Counted from the stretch's first letter, positions 1 through 6,417 are shown. The stretch is 9,012 bases of DNA from an archaeon (GCA_024399225.1 JAKSHV010000034.1:1-9012), one strand, 5' to 3'. Notes: generated by a model from the sequence alone, not told the origin. A program made the numbers and translations.

Positions 1-2
1 CG

Positions 3-857
3 ATCATCAACATGATCCTCGACCCCATCATGATCTATGGTCTCGGAATGGGAGTGTTGGGAGCTTCCGTCGCCACCTGTCTTTCCTTCGTGGTCATCAC
101 ATTCATAGGATTCTACTGGTACTTCTCCGGAAGGACGTACCTCTCCCTGAAGTTCAGGGGATTCGGATTCGACAAGGTCATCCTGTACGAGATCGCCGTG
201 GTCGGTGTCCCCTGTGCCATCGAAATGGTCCTGGCACCTCTGCTTGTCATCCCCGAGCAGGCCATCGTCGTCTCCTGCGGAGGTTCCGACGGACTGGTGG
301 TTTACATCAACGCTTTCAGGTTCATCGCCCTTGCGACCCTGCCCGCATCGGCCATCAGCAAATCGTTATTGCCCATCCTGTCTGCCGCTATGGGACAGAA
401 GAATGTCCCCAAGATCAAGGAATGCATCATTCTGACCTACAAGATCATCATCGCGATCGAATCCGTGATGTGTCTGTTCATCTTCTTCGGTGCGAAACTT
501 CTCGTACAGGTGTTCATGAACTCCGACAGTATGCGTGCATTGGAGGCCGAGATGATCCTCGCTACACAGATTTACAGTATCTGTTCCCTGCTCAACTCCA
601 TGATCGGCGTCGGAATGTCCGTGCTACAGGCTTCGAGACATGCCTTCCTTGCAACCGCCATGACATTCATCAGGGAGTTCATCTTCCTTGCTAGCTACTT
701 CTTCGCAGCCATGATCTCCATGACTGCTATCTACTGGGCACTCGACCTCACCAATCTCATCTCGCTGTTCATCGTGATGGGTCTGATGTTATACGCGGTC
801 AAACTCATAATCAGGGATCTGGGTCTTCCGGAAAACAATGCCGTGAAAACGGAATGA
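3..857 (+). CDS. MATE-family multidrug/Na+ efflux transporter, 5'-truncated
   Basis: This is the C-terminal part of an integral membrane antiporter of the MATE (MOP superfamily) type, which exports drugs, toxins or metabolites using a Na+ or H+ gradient. The open frame runs off the left edge: codons for I-I-N precede the first ATG at 12, and the stretch N-M-I-L-D-P-I-M-I-Y-G-L-G-M-G-V is the family signature normally found near TM6, about residue 170 of a roughly 450-residue protein. The first ATG is therefore internal, and about 170 residues (TM1-5) are missing from the window. The visible 284 residues contain about six to seven hydrophobic helices, including the segments around FIALATLPASAISKSLLPILSAAMGQ (a typical C-lobe TM7-8 region). 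It ends in TGA and converges on the regulator at 903-1562. Substrate cannot be told from sequence. Confidence in family is high. Confidence 0.9.
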   Translation: MINMILDPIMIYGLGMGVLGASVATCLSFVVITFIGFYWYFSGRTYLSLKFRGFGFDKVILYEIAVVGVPCAIEMVLAPLLVIPEQAIVVSCGGSDGLVVYINAFRFIALATLPASAISKSLLPILSAAMGQKNVPKIKECIILTYKIIIAIESVMCLFIFFGAKLLVQVFMNSDSMRALEAEMILATQIYSICSLLNSMIGVGMSVLQASRHAFLATAMTFIREFIFLASYFFAAMISMTAIYWALDLTNLISLFIVMGLMLYAVKLIIRDLGLPENNAVKTE

Positions 858-864
858 AGAATGA

Positions 865-890
865 TTTCCGGAGCATAAAAGCCCCGGAAA
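865..890. terminator. Hairpin between convergent genes
   Basis: Seven-bp inverted repeat TTTCCGG (865-871) / CCGGAAA (884-890) with a 12-nt loop, lying in the 45-nt gap between the stops of the MATE gene and the DtxR-type gene. It could serve both directions, but there is no clear T-run, so its function is inferred from position. Confidence 0.4.
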
Positions 891-902
891 AGATGTGAGA
901 AT

Positions 903-1562
903 TCAGTTGTGGAGATCGACGCAGACCGTTGAGATGAGGTCTGCTGCGATGATAAGGGAGGAACCGTTGACGGTGATGTCTGCGTTTCCTTCGGCATCCT
1001 TTCCGTTGAGGACAAGCTCCCTTCCGGGCACGACTCCGAGTGACATGAGCTTCTTGGTGACCTCGCTGTTCTCGGACTTGATGTAGTCGATGGTTCCCTT
1101 CTCGCCGATACCCATGTCGGAGACGAATGCGGTGATGGTTATTCCCGCACCGGTGACGGTCTTGCAGGGGTTCACACAGCACTGGCAGTCGCAGTCGGTG
1201 GGGTTTCCGAGAAGGTCGCAGAGCTTCTGTGCCGCAGAATCCGAAATGGAGTGCTCGATGCGGTGTGCCTCCTCGTGGGCGGACTGGTGGTCGAGTCCCA
1301 GGATGTCGGTGAAGAACCTCTCGACGACATGATGCCTCTTCCTGGTGAGCCTTGCCTCGGTGAGTCCTTTCTCGGTCAGTTTGACGCCGCGGTACTTTGC
1401 ATACTCGACATAACCGTCCTTGGAGAGGATCTTCAGCATCTCGCTGACGCTTGCGGGGGAAACACTCATAAAGGAAGCGAGCTCGGTGGTCTTGGCCACG
1501 GTTCCTCCGTCGGTCAGTCTGAGAATTGCGATGAGATAGTCTTCACGGTTTTCGGTGGTCAT
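903..1562 (-). CDS. DtxR/MntR-family metal-dependent transcriptional regulator with C-terminal FeoA-like domain
   Basis: A 219-residue cytoplasmic repressor of metal-uptake or metal-homeostasis genes. It has an N-terminal winged helix (about 1-70; recognition helix around SPASVSEMLKIL, wing YRGVKLTEKG), a helical dimerisation/metal domain (about 71-118) and an SH3/FeoA-like domain (about 138-219, with SLGVVPGRELVL). Metal ligands of the family are visible: D8 in N-R-E-D-Y-L as in MntR, H77, and H100-x-x-E103-H104, where His occupies the position of DtxR Cys102 / MntR Glu99. The first and second metal sites are thus largely intact, but Fe versus Mn choice cannot be decided. The linker between domains, usually of the form GNPxxCPxGxP, is replaced by a cysteine cluster (C115, C124, C126, C128, C129, C133). 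It is divergent from ribB. No Feo, Mnt or other metal transporter is in the window, so targets are unknown. Confidence 0.92.
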   Translation of the reverse strand: MTTENREDYLIAILRLTDGGTVAKTTELASFMSVSPASVSEMLKILSKDGYVEYAKYRGVKLTEKGLTEARLTRKRHHVVERFFTDILGLDHQSAHEEAHRIEHSISDSAAQKLCDLLGNPTDCDCQCCVNPCKTVTGAGITITAFVSDMGIGEKGTIDYIKSENSEVTKKLMSLGVVPGRELVLNGKDAEGNADITVNGSSLIIAADLISTVCVDLHN

Positions 1563-1635
1563 GGTGCGGCATCCTAATCGACCGGGTCACGAGGCAATCG
1601 CGACTCTTTTCAATTATTTTTGAAATGTCCATGAC

Positions 1636-1645
1636 CATATATTAA
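1636..1645 (-). promoter_or_regulatory. Candidate TATA box of the DtxR-type gene
   Basis: Minus-strand TTAATATATG in the 189-nt divergent gap. Counting about 26 nt downstream puts the transcript start near 1614, giving a leader of about 50 nt. A small inverted repeat TTGC-G-GCAA (1657-1665) sits just upstream of the box and might be an operator, but it is too short to be convincing. Confidence 0.4.
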
Positions 1646-1710
1646 TGATTGGCACGTTGCGGCAAGACTAACTTTTCAACATACCAGATTCTTGGTAGTA
1701 ACCTACTTAT

Positions 1711-1719
1711 TATTTTATA
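1711..1719 (+). promoter_or_regulatory. TATA box of the rib operon
   Basis: TATTTTATA about 26 nt upstream of position 1741 predicts a transcript beginning close to the AGAGGAAG ribosome-binding stretch (1740-1747), so the leader would be only about 10-15 nt. There is no room for an FMN riboswitch. A short inverted repeat TACCA (1682-1686) / TGGTA (1693-1697) lies upstream of the box. Confidence 0.5.
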
Positions 1720-1751
1720 GACAGTCACTCCCCCATACAGAGGAAGTTGAA

Positions 1752-2465
1752 ATGAGCATTGACAAAGCATTAGAGGCCATCAGAAACGGCCAGATGATCC
1801 TCATCTACGACTTCGACGACCGCGAGAGGGAGTCCGACATGGTCATCGCCTCCGAGTTCGTCACCACCGAGAAGATCACCCAAATCAGGGAGACTGCTGG
1901 CGGACTTCTCTGCCAGACCATGCCCTACAAACTCGCAGAGGACCTGGGACTTCCCTTCCTCTCCGATGTGTTCTACGACGCAGGGGAGAAGTATCCCATC
2001 CTCAGGATGATGGCTCCCAGCGACATCCCCTATGACAGGACCAAGTCCTCCTTCGGAGTCACCATCAACCACAGGGACACCTACACCGGAATCCCCGACG
2101 TCGACAGGGCACTCACCATCCACAGGTTCACCGAACTCATCTTCCAGGACAAGGCTCCTGCAGACATCATGGTGGACATAGGAAAGGAGTTCAGGGCACC
2201 CGGACACGTCCACCTTCTCAACAGTTCCAGCAAGATCCTCGCCAACAGGCGCGGACACACCGAGCTCTCCGCCGCCATGATGTACATGGCGGGTGTCAAG
2301 CCCTCCGCAACCATCTGCGAGATGATGGGCCACGACGGACACTCCAGGAGCAAGGAGGAGTGCTACGCCTACGCCAAGGAGAACAACGTACCCATCGTCA
2401 ACGGTGACGAGGTCATCGCCGCATGGGAAGAGTTCAAGCAGAAACACCCTGAGATGGATGTGTGA
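1752..2465 (+). CDS. ribB: 3,4-dihydroxy-2-butanone 4-phosphate synthase
   Basis: Converts ribulose 5-phosphate to 3,4-dihydroxy-2-butanone 4-phosphate plus formate, supplying the four-carbon unit of the lumazine ring. The 237 residues match the single-domain archaeal enzyme: acidic metal-binding loop DFDDRERESDM (20-30), GLLCQTMP (51-58), the archaeal block DIPYDRTKSSFGVTINHRD (91-109), PGHVHLL (150-156), RRGHTE (166-171) with the conserved His, and ATICEMMGHDG (186-196) with the conserved Glu. No GTP cyclohydrolase II domain is fused, as expected for archaea. An upstream in-frame ATG at 1692 would place the start before the TATA box; the start at 1752 is preceded by AGAGGAAG and matches the family N-terminus, so it was chosen. 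First gene of the rib operon; its stop region overlaps the ribosome-binding site of ribL. Confidence 0.96.
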   Translation: MSIDKALEAIRNGQMILIYDFDDRERESDMVIASEFVTTEKITQIRETAGGLLCQTMPYKLAEDLGLPFLSDVFYDAGEKYPILRMMAPSDIPYDRTKSSFGVTINHRDTYTGIPDVDRALTIHRFTELIFQDKAPADIMVDIGKEFRAPGHVHLLNSSSKILANRRGHTELSAAMMYMAGVKPSATICEMMGHDGHSRSKEECYAYAKENNVPIVNGDEVIAAWEEFKQKHPEMDV

Positions 2466-2470
2466 ACAAG

Positions 2471-3366
<896 letters not shown>

Positions 3367-3393
3367 ACACTATAACAACAGAGGTGCTGAAAT

Positions 3394-3810
3394 ATGGCAA
3401 AATACAGAATCGGAGCAGTAGTAGCAGAATTCAACTATCAGGTAACCAGCCTCATGCTCGAGAGGGCAAAGGCCGAGGCAGAACTCCTCGACGTCGAGAT
3501 CAACCACATCATCAAGGTCCCCGGAGTCTTCGACATGCCCCTCGCAATCAAGAAGATGGTCCAGAGGGACGATGTCGACGCAGTCATCACCCTCGGTGCA
3601 GTCATCACCGGCGAGACCAAGCACGACGAGGTCGTCGTCGCACAGGCATCCAGGAAGATCATGGACATGTCCCTCGACTACGACAAGCCCGTCACCTTCG
3701 GTGTCACCGGACCCGGCATGACCGAGCTCCAGGCAATGGACAGGATCGAGAAGGGAGCCGAGGTCGTCGCAGCAGCAGTCAAGATGCTCAAAAGGCTCGA
3801 AACCATCTGA
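3394..3810 (+). CDS. ribH: 6,7-dimethyl-8-ribityllumazine synthase
   Basis: Condenses 5-amino-6-ribitylaminouracil with the ribB product DHBP to give lumazine, the substrate of the ribC product; assembles into icosahedral or pentameric cytoplasmic particles. The 138 residues show the family signatures: AEFNYQVT (11-18) for substrate binding, VPGVFDMPLAIKK (42-54), TLGAVITGETKHDEVV (66-81) with catalytic His77, and FGVTGPGMT (102-110), all in the form seen in methanogen enzymes. The start at 3394 has Shine-Dalgarno GAGGTG (3381-3386) seven nt ahead. It follows ribC by 27 nt; TTTAAA at 3362-3367 lies about 29 nt before the ATG and could be a weak internal promoter, though the ribosome-binding site suggests it is read mainly as part of the operon. 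Last gene of the rib operon. Confidence 0.96.
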   Translation: MAKYRIGAVVAEFNYQVTSLMLERAKAEAELLDVEINHIIKVPGVFDMPLAIKKMVQRDDVDAVITLGAVITGETKHDEVVVAQASRKIMDMSLDYDKPVTFGVTGPGMTELQAMDRIEKGAEVVAAAVKMLKRLETI

Positions 3811-3840
3811 AACCCCATGGCCCCTCCGGGGGCCGGTTTC
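3809..3840 (+). terminator. Two-tier hairpin ending the rib operon
   Basis: Lower stem GAAACC (3809-3814) / GGTTTC (3835-3840), a 4-nt bulge, then upper stem GGCCCC (3819-3824) / GGGGCC (3829-3834) capped by TCCG. It begins inside the ribH stop codon. A T-run (3870-3874) follows only about 30 nt later. Ten nt separate the hairpin from the next gene's TATA box. Confidence 0.6.
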
Positions 3841-3849
3841 AGGAAACGA

Positions 3850-3858
3850 CTTATATCC
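3850..3858 (+). promoter_or_regulatory. TATA box of the FNT-channel gene
   Basis: CTTATATCC is centred about 31 nt before the ATG at 3885, placing transcription start within a few nt of the start codon. The bases in front of the ATG (TTGATTGA) hold no Shine-Dalgarno site, so the mRNA is probably leaderless. Confidence 0.65.
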
Positions 3859-3884
3859 AACCCACATACTTTTTCATTGATTGA

Positions 3885-4532
3885 ATGAACGCCGACCACT
3901 ATCTCAAATGCCTCGTCAGATCGATACTAGCCGGACTCTCCATCGGAATCGGCGGATGTGTCTTCCTCGGTATGCTCGGAATCAGCGGAGGCGAGTACAA
4001 ATGGGTCGGAGCCATCCTTTTCACCATCGGACTGTTCTGCGTGTTCACCTTCGGATTCGATCTATACACAGGCAAGGTCGGATACCTGGTGGACAACAAA
4101 CCTTCCTATCTTCTCGACCTCGTCGTCATCATCATCGGCAACTTCATCGGCTGTGCATGCGCAGGATACATGATGCCCGATTCCGCCTTCGCGGTCGACG
4201 TCCACGCCGTCATGGTGGACACGAAACTCACAGACCCAGACTACCTCAGAGTGTTCTTCAAGGGAATCTTCTGCGGAGTGATGATGTTCGTCGCGGCAGA
4301 CTTCTATAAGACCAAGAAGAACTATCTCGGAGCGTTCATCTGCGTCCCCGTCTTCATCCTTGCCGGATTCGAACACTCCATCGCAGACATGTTCTACTTC
4401 TGCTGTGCGGGAGAATTCACCGTCGACGCACTGATATTCATCATTGTGGTCCTACTCGGAAACGCAGTGGGCGGAGTTCTGATTCCCCTCTGCAGGAAAT
4501 ACATGTACGAGGAAGCACCGAAGGCTCAGTAA
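3885..4532 (+). CDS. Formate/nitrite transporter (FNT) family channel
   Basis: A 215-residue membrane protein of the FocA/NirC/HSC family, homopentameric channels for small monovalent anions such as formate, nitrite, acetate, lactate or hydrosulfide. Six hydrophobic helices are visible (about 12-31, 40-59, 77-96, 122-139, 148-166, 181-200). Signatures include CLVRSILAGLSIGIGG (9-24), the first-half loop GFDLYTGK (57-64), GNFIGCACAG (85-94), FEHSIADMF (162-170) with the conserved pore His164, and GNAVGGVLI (192-200). In the third-quarter motif, usually ending Cys-Asn, this protein has Cys-Gly (FCGV, 129-132), and it is shorter than FocA (about 285 residues). It stands alone with its own promoter; no formate dehydrogenase or nitrite reductase is beside it, so substrate is open. 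Its 3' end overlaps the convergent small gene by 7 nt. Confidence 0.9.
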   Translation: MNADHYLKCLVRSILAGLSIGIGGCVFLGMLGISGGEYKWVGAILFTIGLFCVFTFGFDLYTGKVGYLVDNKPSYLLDLVVIIIGNFIGCACAGYMMPDSAFAVDVHAVMVDTKLTDPDYLRVFFKGIFCGVMMFVAADFYKTKKNYLGAFICVPVFILAGFEHSIADMFYFCCAGEFTVDALIFIIVVLLGNAVGGVLIPLCRKYMYEEAPKAQ

Positions 4533-4723
4533 GAACGCTGTTCGCGTACGAGCTTCAGAAGCAGTTTCTCGGTGCGTTCGAGAAGTTCCTCGAGATAGCC
4601 TGCCTCCCCTCCGCACATGGCGATCTCCATCTCCCTGCGGGATTTGAGGAGTTCCTTCACGGAGTAGAGTGCCTCGTATTCGCTGTCCAGAAGCTGGGCG
4701 CGTTTCTCTTTCTCGGTTACCAT
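4526..4723 (-). CDS. Small coiled-coil protein of unknown function
   Basis: A 65-residue, highly charged protein (rich in Glu, Lys, Arg and Leu) that would form a helical hairpin: heptad-like leucines run through about 8-31 and 43-62, separated by MCGGEAGY. No catalytic motif, signal peptide or membrane segment is seen and I do not recognise a family. Support for a real gene: a minus-strand TTATAT at 4747-4752 is centred 26-27 nt before the ATG, exactly the spacing expected for a leaderless archaeal transcript, and there is no competing Shine-Dalgarno. It ends in TGA and overlaps the 3' end of the convergent FNT gene by 7 nt, so the two transcripts are complementary at their ends. It could be a scaffold or regulator, but nothing in the sequence decides this. 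Confidence 0.65.
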   Translation of the reverse strand: MVTEKEKRAQLLDSEYEALYSVKELLKSRREMEIAMCGGEAGYLEELLERTEKLLLKLVREQRSY

Positions 4724-4746
4724 AGGTACGGATTGGGATTCCTGTG

Positions 4747-4752
4747 ATATAA
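4747..4752 (-). promoter_or_regulatory. TATA box of the small coiled-coil gene
   Basis: Minus-strand TTATAT, centred 26-27 nt before the ATG at 4723; predicts a leaderless transcript. Confidence 0.55.
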
Positions 4753-4800
4753 GGCTTTTAGACAGTTGCTGAACCTATTTCTGCACATGTTCGCATATGG

Positions 4801-4812
4801 TTTATTTAAATA
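4801..4812 (+). promoter_or_regulatory. TATA box of the tandem zinc-ribbon gene
   Basis: TTTATTTAAATA predicts transcription from about 4832, leaving a leader of about 25 nt that contains the Shine-Dalgarno AGGAG (4846-4850). This contrasts with the leaderless layout of neighbouring genes. Confidence 0.55.
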
Positions 4813-4857
4813 CAAGTCGATTTCAAAACAATCTCGCACTCTTGCAGGAGTCCAAAG

Positions 4858-5274
4858 ATGTCAGAATTATTCAACAGCAGACCGGCCAAACGCAACTATA
4901 CCTGTGCAGTCTGTTCTGCCACATGGGCCCCCAAGAAGAAAGAAGGTCTCCCCAACAGATGTCCCAGATGCAAAAGCAAACTCTGGAACACCTGCTACAG
5001 GCACAAATGCATTCTCTGCGGTCATGACTGGATGTCCGCCAATGCCGTACCCGACAGATGTCCCGGCTGCCAGTCCAAGAAATGGCAGGACAAGGGATCG
5101 GATATCTCTCCTTCCACCTTCGCCCCCATCCCCAACGACCTGAGGAGGCCGATTCTTCTCAGATACGATGCAGGTATGGGCTGCATAAAGATCGCTATAG
5201 ATCTCGCCATAACGTTCGGCGAGGTTATGGACATCGTCATAGATGCCTATCCAAACATCGAACCTCGTCTCTAA
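4858..5274 (+). CDS. Tandem zinc-ribbon protein of unknown function
   Basis: A 138-residue cytoplasmic protein with two consecutive zinc ribbons: C16-x2-C19 ... C35-P-R-C38-K-S-K-L-W and C51-x2-C54 ... C68-P-G-C71-Q-S-K-K-W. Both repeats share the pattern Cys-x2-Cys, a Trp three or four residues on, then Pro-x-(x)-Arg-Cys-Pro-x-Cys-x-Ser-Lys-x-Trp, so they look like an internal duplication. After a Pro/Ser-rich linker (80-95) the C-terminal part (about 96-130, with AGMGCIKIAIDLAITFGEVMDIV in two pieces) forms a compact helical segment that could be a helix-turn-helix, although this is not certain. This ribbon style is common in archaeal nucleic-acid-binding proteins, so a transcription or RNA-related role is the best guess. 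The start is set by AGGAG seven nt upstream. Ends in TAA, which lies inside the terminator hairpin. Confidence 0.8.
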   Translation: MSELFNSRPAKRNYTCAVCSATWAPKKKEGLPNRCPRCKSKLWNTCYRHKCILCGHDWMSANAVPDRCPGCQSKKWQDKGSDISPSTFAPIPNDLRRPILLRYDAGMGCIKIAIDLAITFGEVMDIVIDAYPNIEPRL

Positions 5275-5347
5275 ACAGGGGTTTAGAGTATAATATAAAG
5301 GTATTTTTCCAATCCATGTTTTTTATCTGATTTTTTCATTTGTTTTT
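5269..5347 (+). terminator. Hairpin plus four T-runs after the zinc-ribbon gene
   Basis: A perfect 8-bp stem CTCTAAAC (5269-5276) / GTTTAGAG (5281-5288) with loop AGGG includes the stop codon, followed by T-runs at 5304-5308, 5319-5324, 5331-5336 and 5343-5347. Repeated T-runs are the known core of archaeal intrinsic termination. Confidence 0.7.
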
Positions 5348-5386
5348 AGAAACTATTCAATAAATCTGTTTATTTTCTGCAGACAA

Positions 5387-5405
5387 TGTAGACAGTTTGT
5401 AGACA
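5387..5405 (+). repeat. Direct repeat TGTAGACA x2 upstream of a TATA box
   Basis: TGTAGACA occurs at 5387-5394 and again at 5398-5405, an 11-nt period close to one DNA turn; a third AGACA lies at 5381-5385. The second copy ends 4 nt before the TATA box at 5410, the position of the BRE and of activator sites in archaeal promoters. Confidence 0.5.
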
Positions 5406-5409
5406 AAGC

Positions 5410-5417
5410 TTTATAAA
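5410..5417 (+). promoter_or_regulatory. Near-consensus TATA box ahead of the 94-residue gene
   Basis: TTTATAAA, the best TATA element in the window. Counting about 26 nt downstream gives a transcript start near 5440 and a leader of about 79 nt before the ATG at 5519. Confidence 0.6.
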
Positions 5418-5439
5418 CTCCCATCAAAATTCAAAATTC

Positions 5440-5467
5440 GCAGATTCTGTAGAACTCGGAGATCTGC
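5440..5467 (+). other. Predicted leader hairpin at the transcript 5' end
   Basis: GCAGAT (5440-5445) pairs with ATCTGC (5462-5467) around a 16-nt loop, and the next pair can form as T-G. The stem starts at the predicted transcription start. It could stabilise the 5' end, control translation or belong to a small RNA; nothing more is visible. Confidence 0.35.
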
Positions 5468-5518
5468 ACGCACCTCGATTAAATCCAAAATAATCTCAAT
5501 TAAAACCTGGTGTAAACG

Positions 5519-5803
5519 ATGTCTTCAAACAGCTATAATAGGGCTATGCGCTCTGACGCGATCTACCTCTGCGTCTGCGTATTCACGCTTTGCGTCTTGA
5601 TCAACTGTACAATCTCTGTGATGGAGTTCGAACAGTCTATCCCGGATGACACCCCCATAATCCTGGAAAGCAGAACTCTGTCCGAGTCCGTAGTCCATGC
5701 GGAGTCTCCCAAGACGGCTGTTCCGTGTTCTACAGAATATCTGGCATATTCTGAGTCCACCTACTTCTCCGGCCCCATGTATCTGGGACAATCGGAAATC
5801 TGA
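5519..5803 (+). CDS. Small single-pass membrane protein, no recognised family
   Basis: A 94-residue predicted membrane protein. Residues 1-12 carry R8 and R11, then a hydrophobic cysteine-rich segment (about 13-34, with C18, C20, C25 and C30) and an acidic, Ser/Thr-rich tail (36-94) with one more cysteine (C70). Charge distribution predicts N-in, C-out, so the tail would face the outside. No known domain is recognised. Support for coding: a strong TATA box and 79-nt leader upstream, GGTG six nt before the ATG, a strong terminator after the TGA, and GC at third codon positions of roughly 60%. That is lower than in the neighbours (more TCT, TAT, GAA, GTA), which could mean a young or acquired gene. 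The alternative is a noncoding transcript; an antisense frame exists but needs a TTG start and reads through the terminator hairpin. Confidence 0.5.
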   Translation: MSSNSYNRAMRSDAIYLCVCVFTLCVLINCTISVMEFEQSIPDDTPIILESRTLSESVVHAESPKTAVPCSTEYLAYSESTYFSGPMYLGQSEI

Positions 5804-5834
5804 AACACTAATCAAAACCAAGTGCGAAGATATC

Positions 5835-5867
5835 GATCGCAGGCCGGTCAGTTCCGGCCTGCAGATC
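5835..5867. terminator. Strong bidirectional terminator
   Basis: A perfect 9-bp GC-rich stem GCAGGCCGG (5839-5847) / CCGGCCTGC (5854-5862) with a 6-nt loop, extended by GATC (5835-5838) / GATC (5864-5867) across one bulged A. A T-rich stretch (5868-5876) follows on the plus strand. It sits between the convergent 94-residue gene and the zinc-ribbon membrane gene. Confidence 0.75.
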
Positions 5868-5879
5868 TTTCTGTTAAAT

Positions 5880-6353
5880 TTACTCAAGTCCGTCGAAATA
5901 GGGCTTGCTGGAATATACGAAGAATGCCACGAACACTCCGATGATCAGTGTGGGAATCTGGAGGGTTGCGGCGGCACTGACGAGAACGAGAAGCCAGCAG
6001 ACTCCGTGGTGCAGACGTTTCCTCATAAGGTTGTAGGAAACTAAACAAATGATTCCTGAGGCCACGAGACCTGCACCCTGCAGGTACTCTCCCTGGACAA
6101 GGTTCCAGATTCCACCTGCGGTTCCCAGGATGACCCATGCAAGAAGTGCCCACATGACGGCGGAATATACCATGTCCCTTCCGTCTTCCTCGGAATAGTC
6201 CTTCTTGGCCTGAGGGAACACGACCCTTCTCTTGGGTGCTTCTCCGTCCTTCTCGGGCTCAGCGGTCTTGCGGATGAAACTGTATCCGCAGCTGGGACAC
6301 ACTTCGGTACCGGGTTCGACCTTGCTCCAGCAGCGGGGACACTGTTTTGCCAT
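5880..6353 (-). CDS. Zinc-ribbon membrane protein of unknown function
   Basis: A 157-residue protein with an N-terminal rubredoxin-like zinc ribbon C5-P-R-C8 ... C19-P-S-C22-G-Y, a charged linker (28-60, many Lys/Glu/Arg), and three to four membrane helices (about 62-83, 92-109, 117-131 and 134-148). The ribbon and linker would lie in the cytoplasm. Such zinc_ribbon-plus-TM proteins are frequent in archaea and Firmicutes, usually without known function; roles in stress sensing or membrane-protein assembly are only guesses. The start at 6353 follows a minus-strand TTATTAATAA (6373-6382) at a leaderless distance, with a loose GGATAGG in between. It ends in TAA, 13 nt past the bidirectional terminator. 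Confidence 0.82.
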   Translation of the reverse strand: MAKQCPRCWSKVEPGTEVCPSCGYSFIRKTAEPEKDGEAPKRRVVFPQAKKDYSEEDGRDMVYSAVMWALLAWVILGTAGGIWNLVQGEYLQGAGLVASGIICLVSYNLMRKRLHHGVCWLLVLVSAAATLQIPTLIIGVFVAFFVYSSKPYFDGLE

Positions 6354-6372
6354 AAACCGACCTATCCTTCAG

Positions 6373-6382
6373 TTATTAATAA
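6373..6382 (-). promoter_or_regulatory. TATA box of the zinc-ribbon membrane gene
   Basis: Palindromic TTATTAATAA centred about 24-25 nt before the ATG at 6353, predicting a leaderless or nearly leaderless transcript. Confidence 0.55.
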
Positions 6383-6391
6383 GGGTATCCA

Positions 6392-6409
6392 CGGGGACAT
6401 ACGTCCCCG
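6392..6409 (-). terminator. Hairpin after the flavin reductase-like gene
   Basis: Perfect 7-bp stem CGGGGAC (6392-6398) / GTCCCCG (6403-6409) with loop ATAC, nine nt past the stop of the minus-strand gene at 6418. No T-run follows, so the terminator role rests on position. It also lies just upstream of the next gene's TATA box. Confidence 0.5.
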
Positions 6410-6417
6410 CAGGGGAT

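Noticed and set aside
1651..1697. Operator for the DtxR-type regulator in its own divergent gap
   Set aside because: The inverted repeats seen (TTGC-G-GCAA and TACCA/TGGTA) have arms of only 4-5 bp and do not resemble the known DtxR or MntR boxes strongly enough.
1563..1751. FMN riboswitch before the rib operon
   Set aside because: The predicted leader is only about 10-15 nt and none of the conserved RFN helices are visible; these riboswitches are bacterial.
1692..1751. Upstream ATG at 1692 as the start of ribB
   Set aside because: The extra 20 residues would be read from DNA containing the TATA box, lack family similarity, and a ribosome-binding stretch precedes the ATG at 1752.
1809..1838. 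Ser in place of Gly in the acidic loop of DHBP synthase (RERESD) as a defect
   Set aside because: Archaeal enzymes vary at this position and the metal-binding acidic residues are kept, so activity is not in doubt.
1770..2447. Minus-strand open frame of 225 codons opposite ribB
   Set aside because: Antisense shadow of a gene identified over its full length; Val/Gly/Asp-rich without a family.
5525..5887. Minus-strand open frame of 120 codons opposite the 94-residue gene
   Set aside because: It needs a TTG start, its first codons read through the strong hairpin at 5835-5867, and no TATA box or ribosome-binding site lies properly upstream. The plus-strand frame has promoter, leader and terminator.
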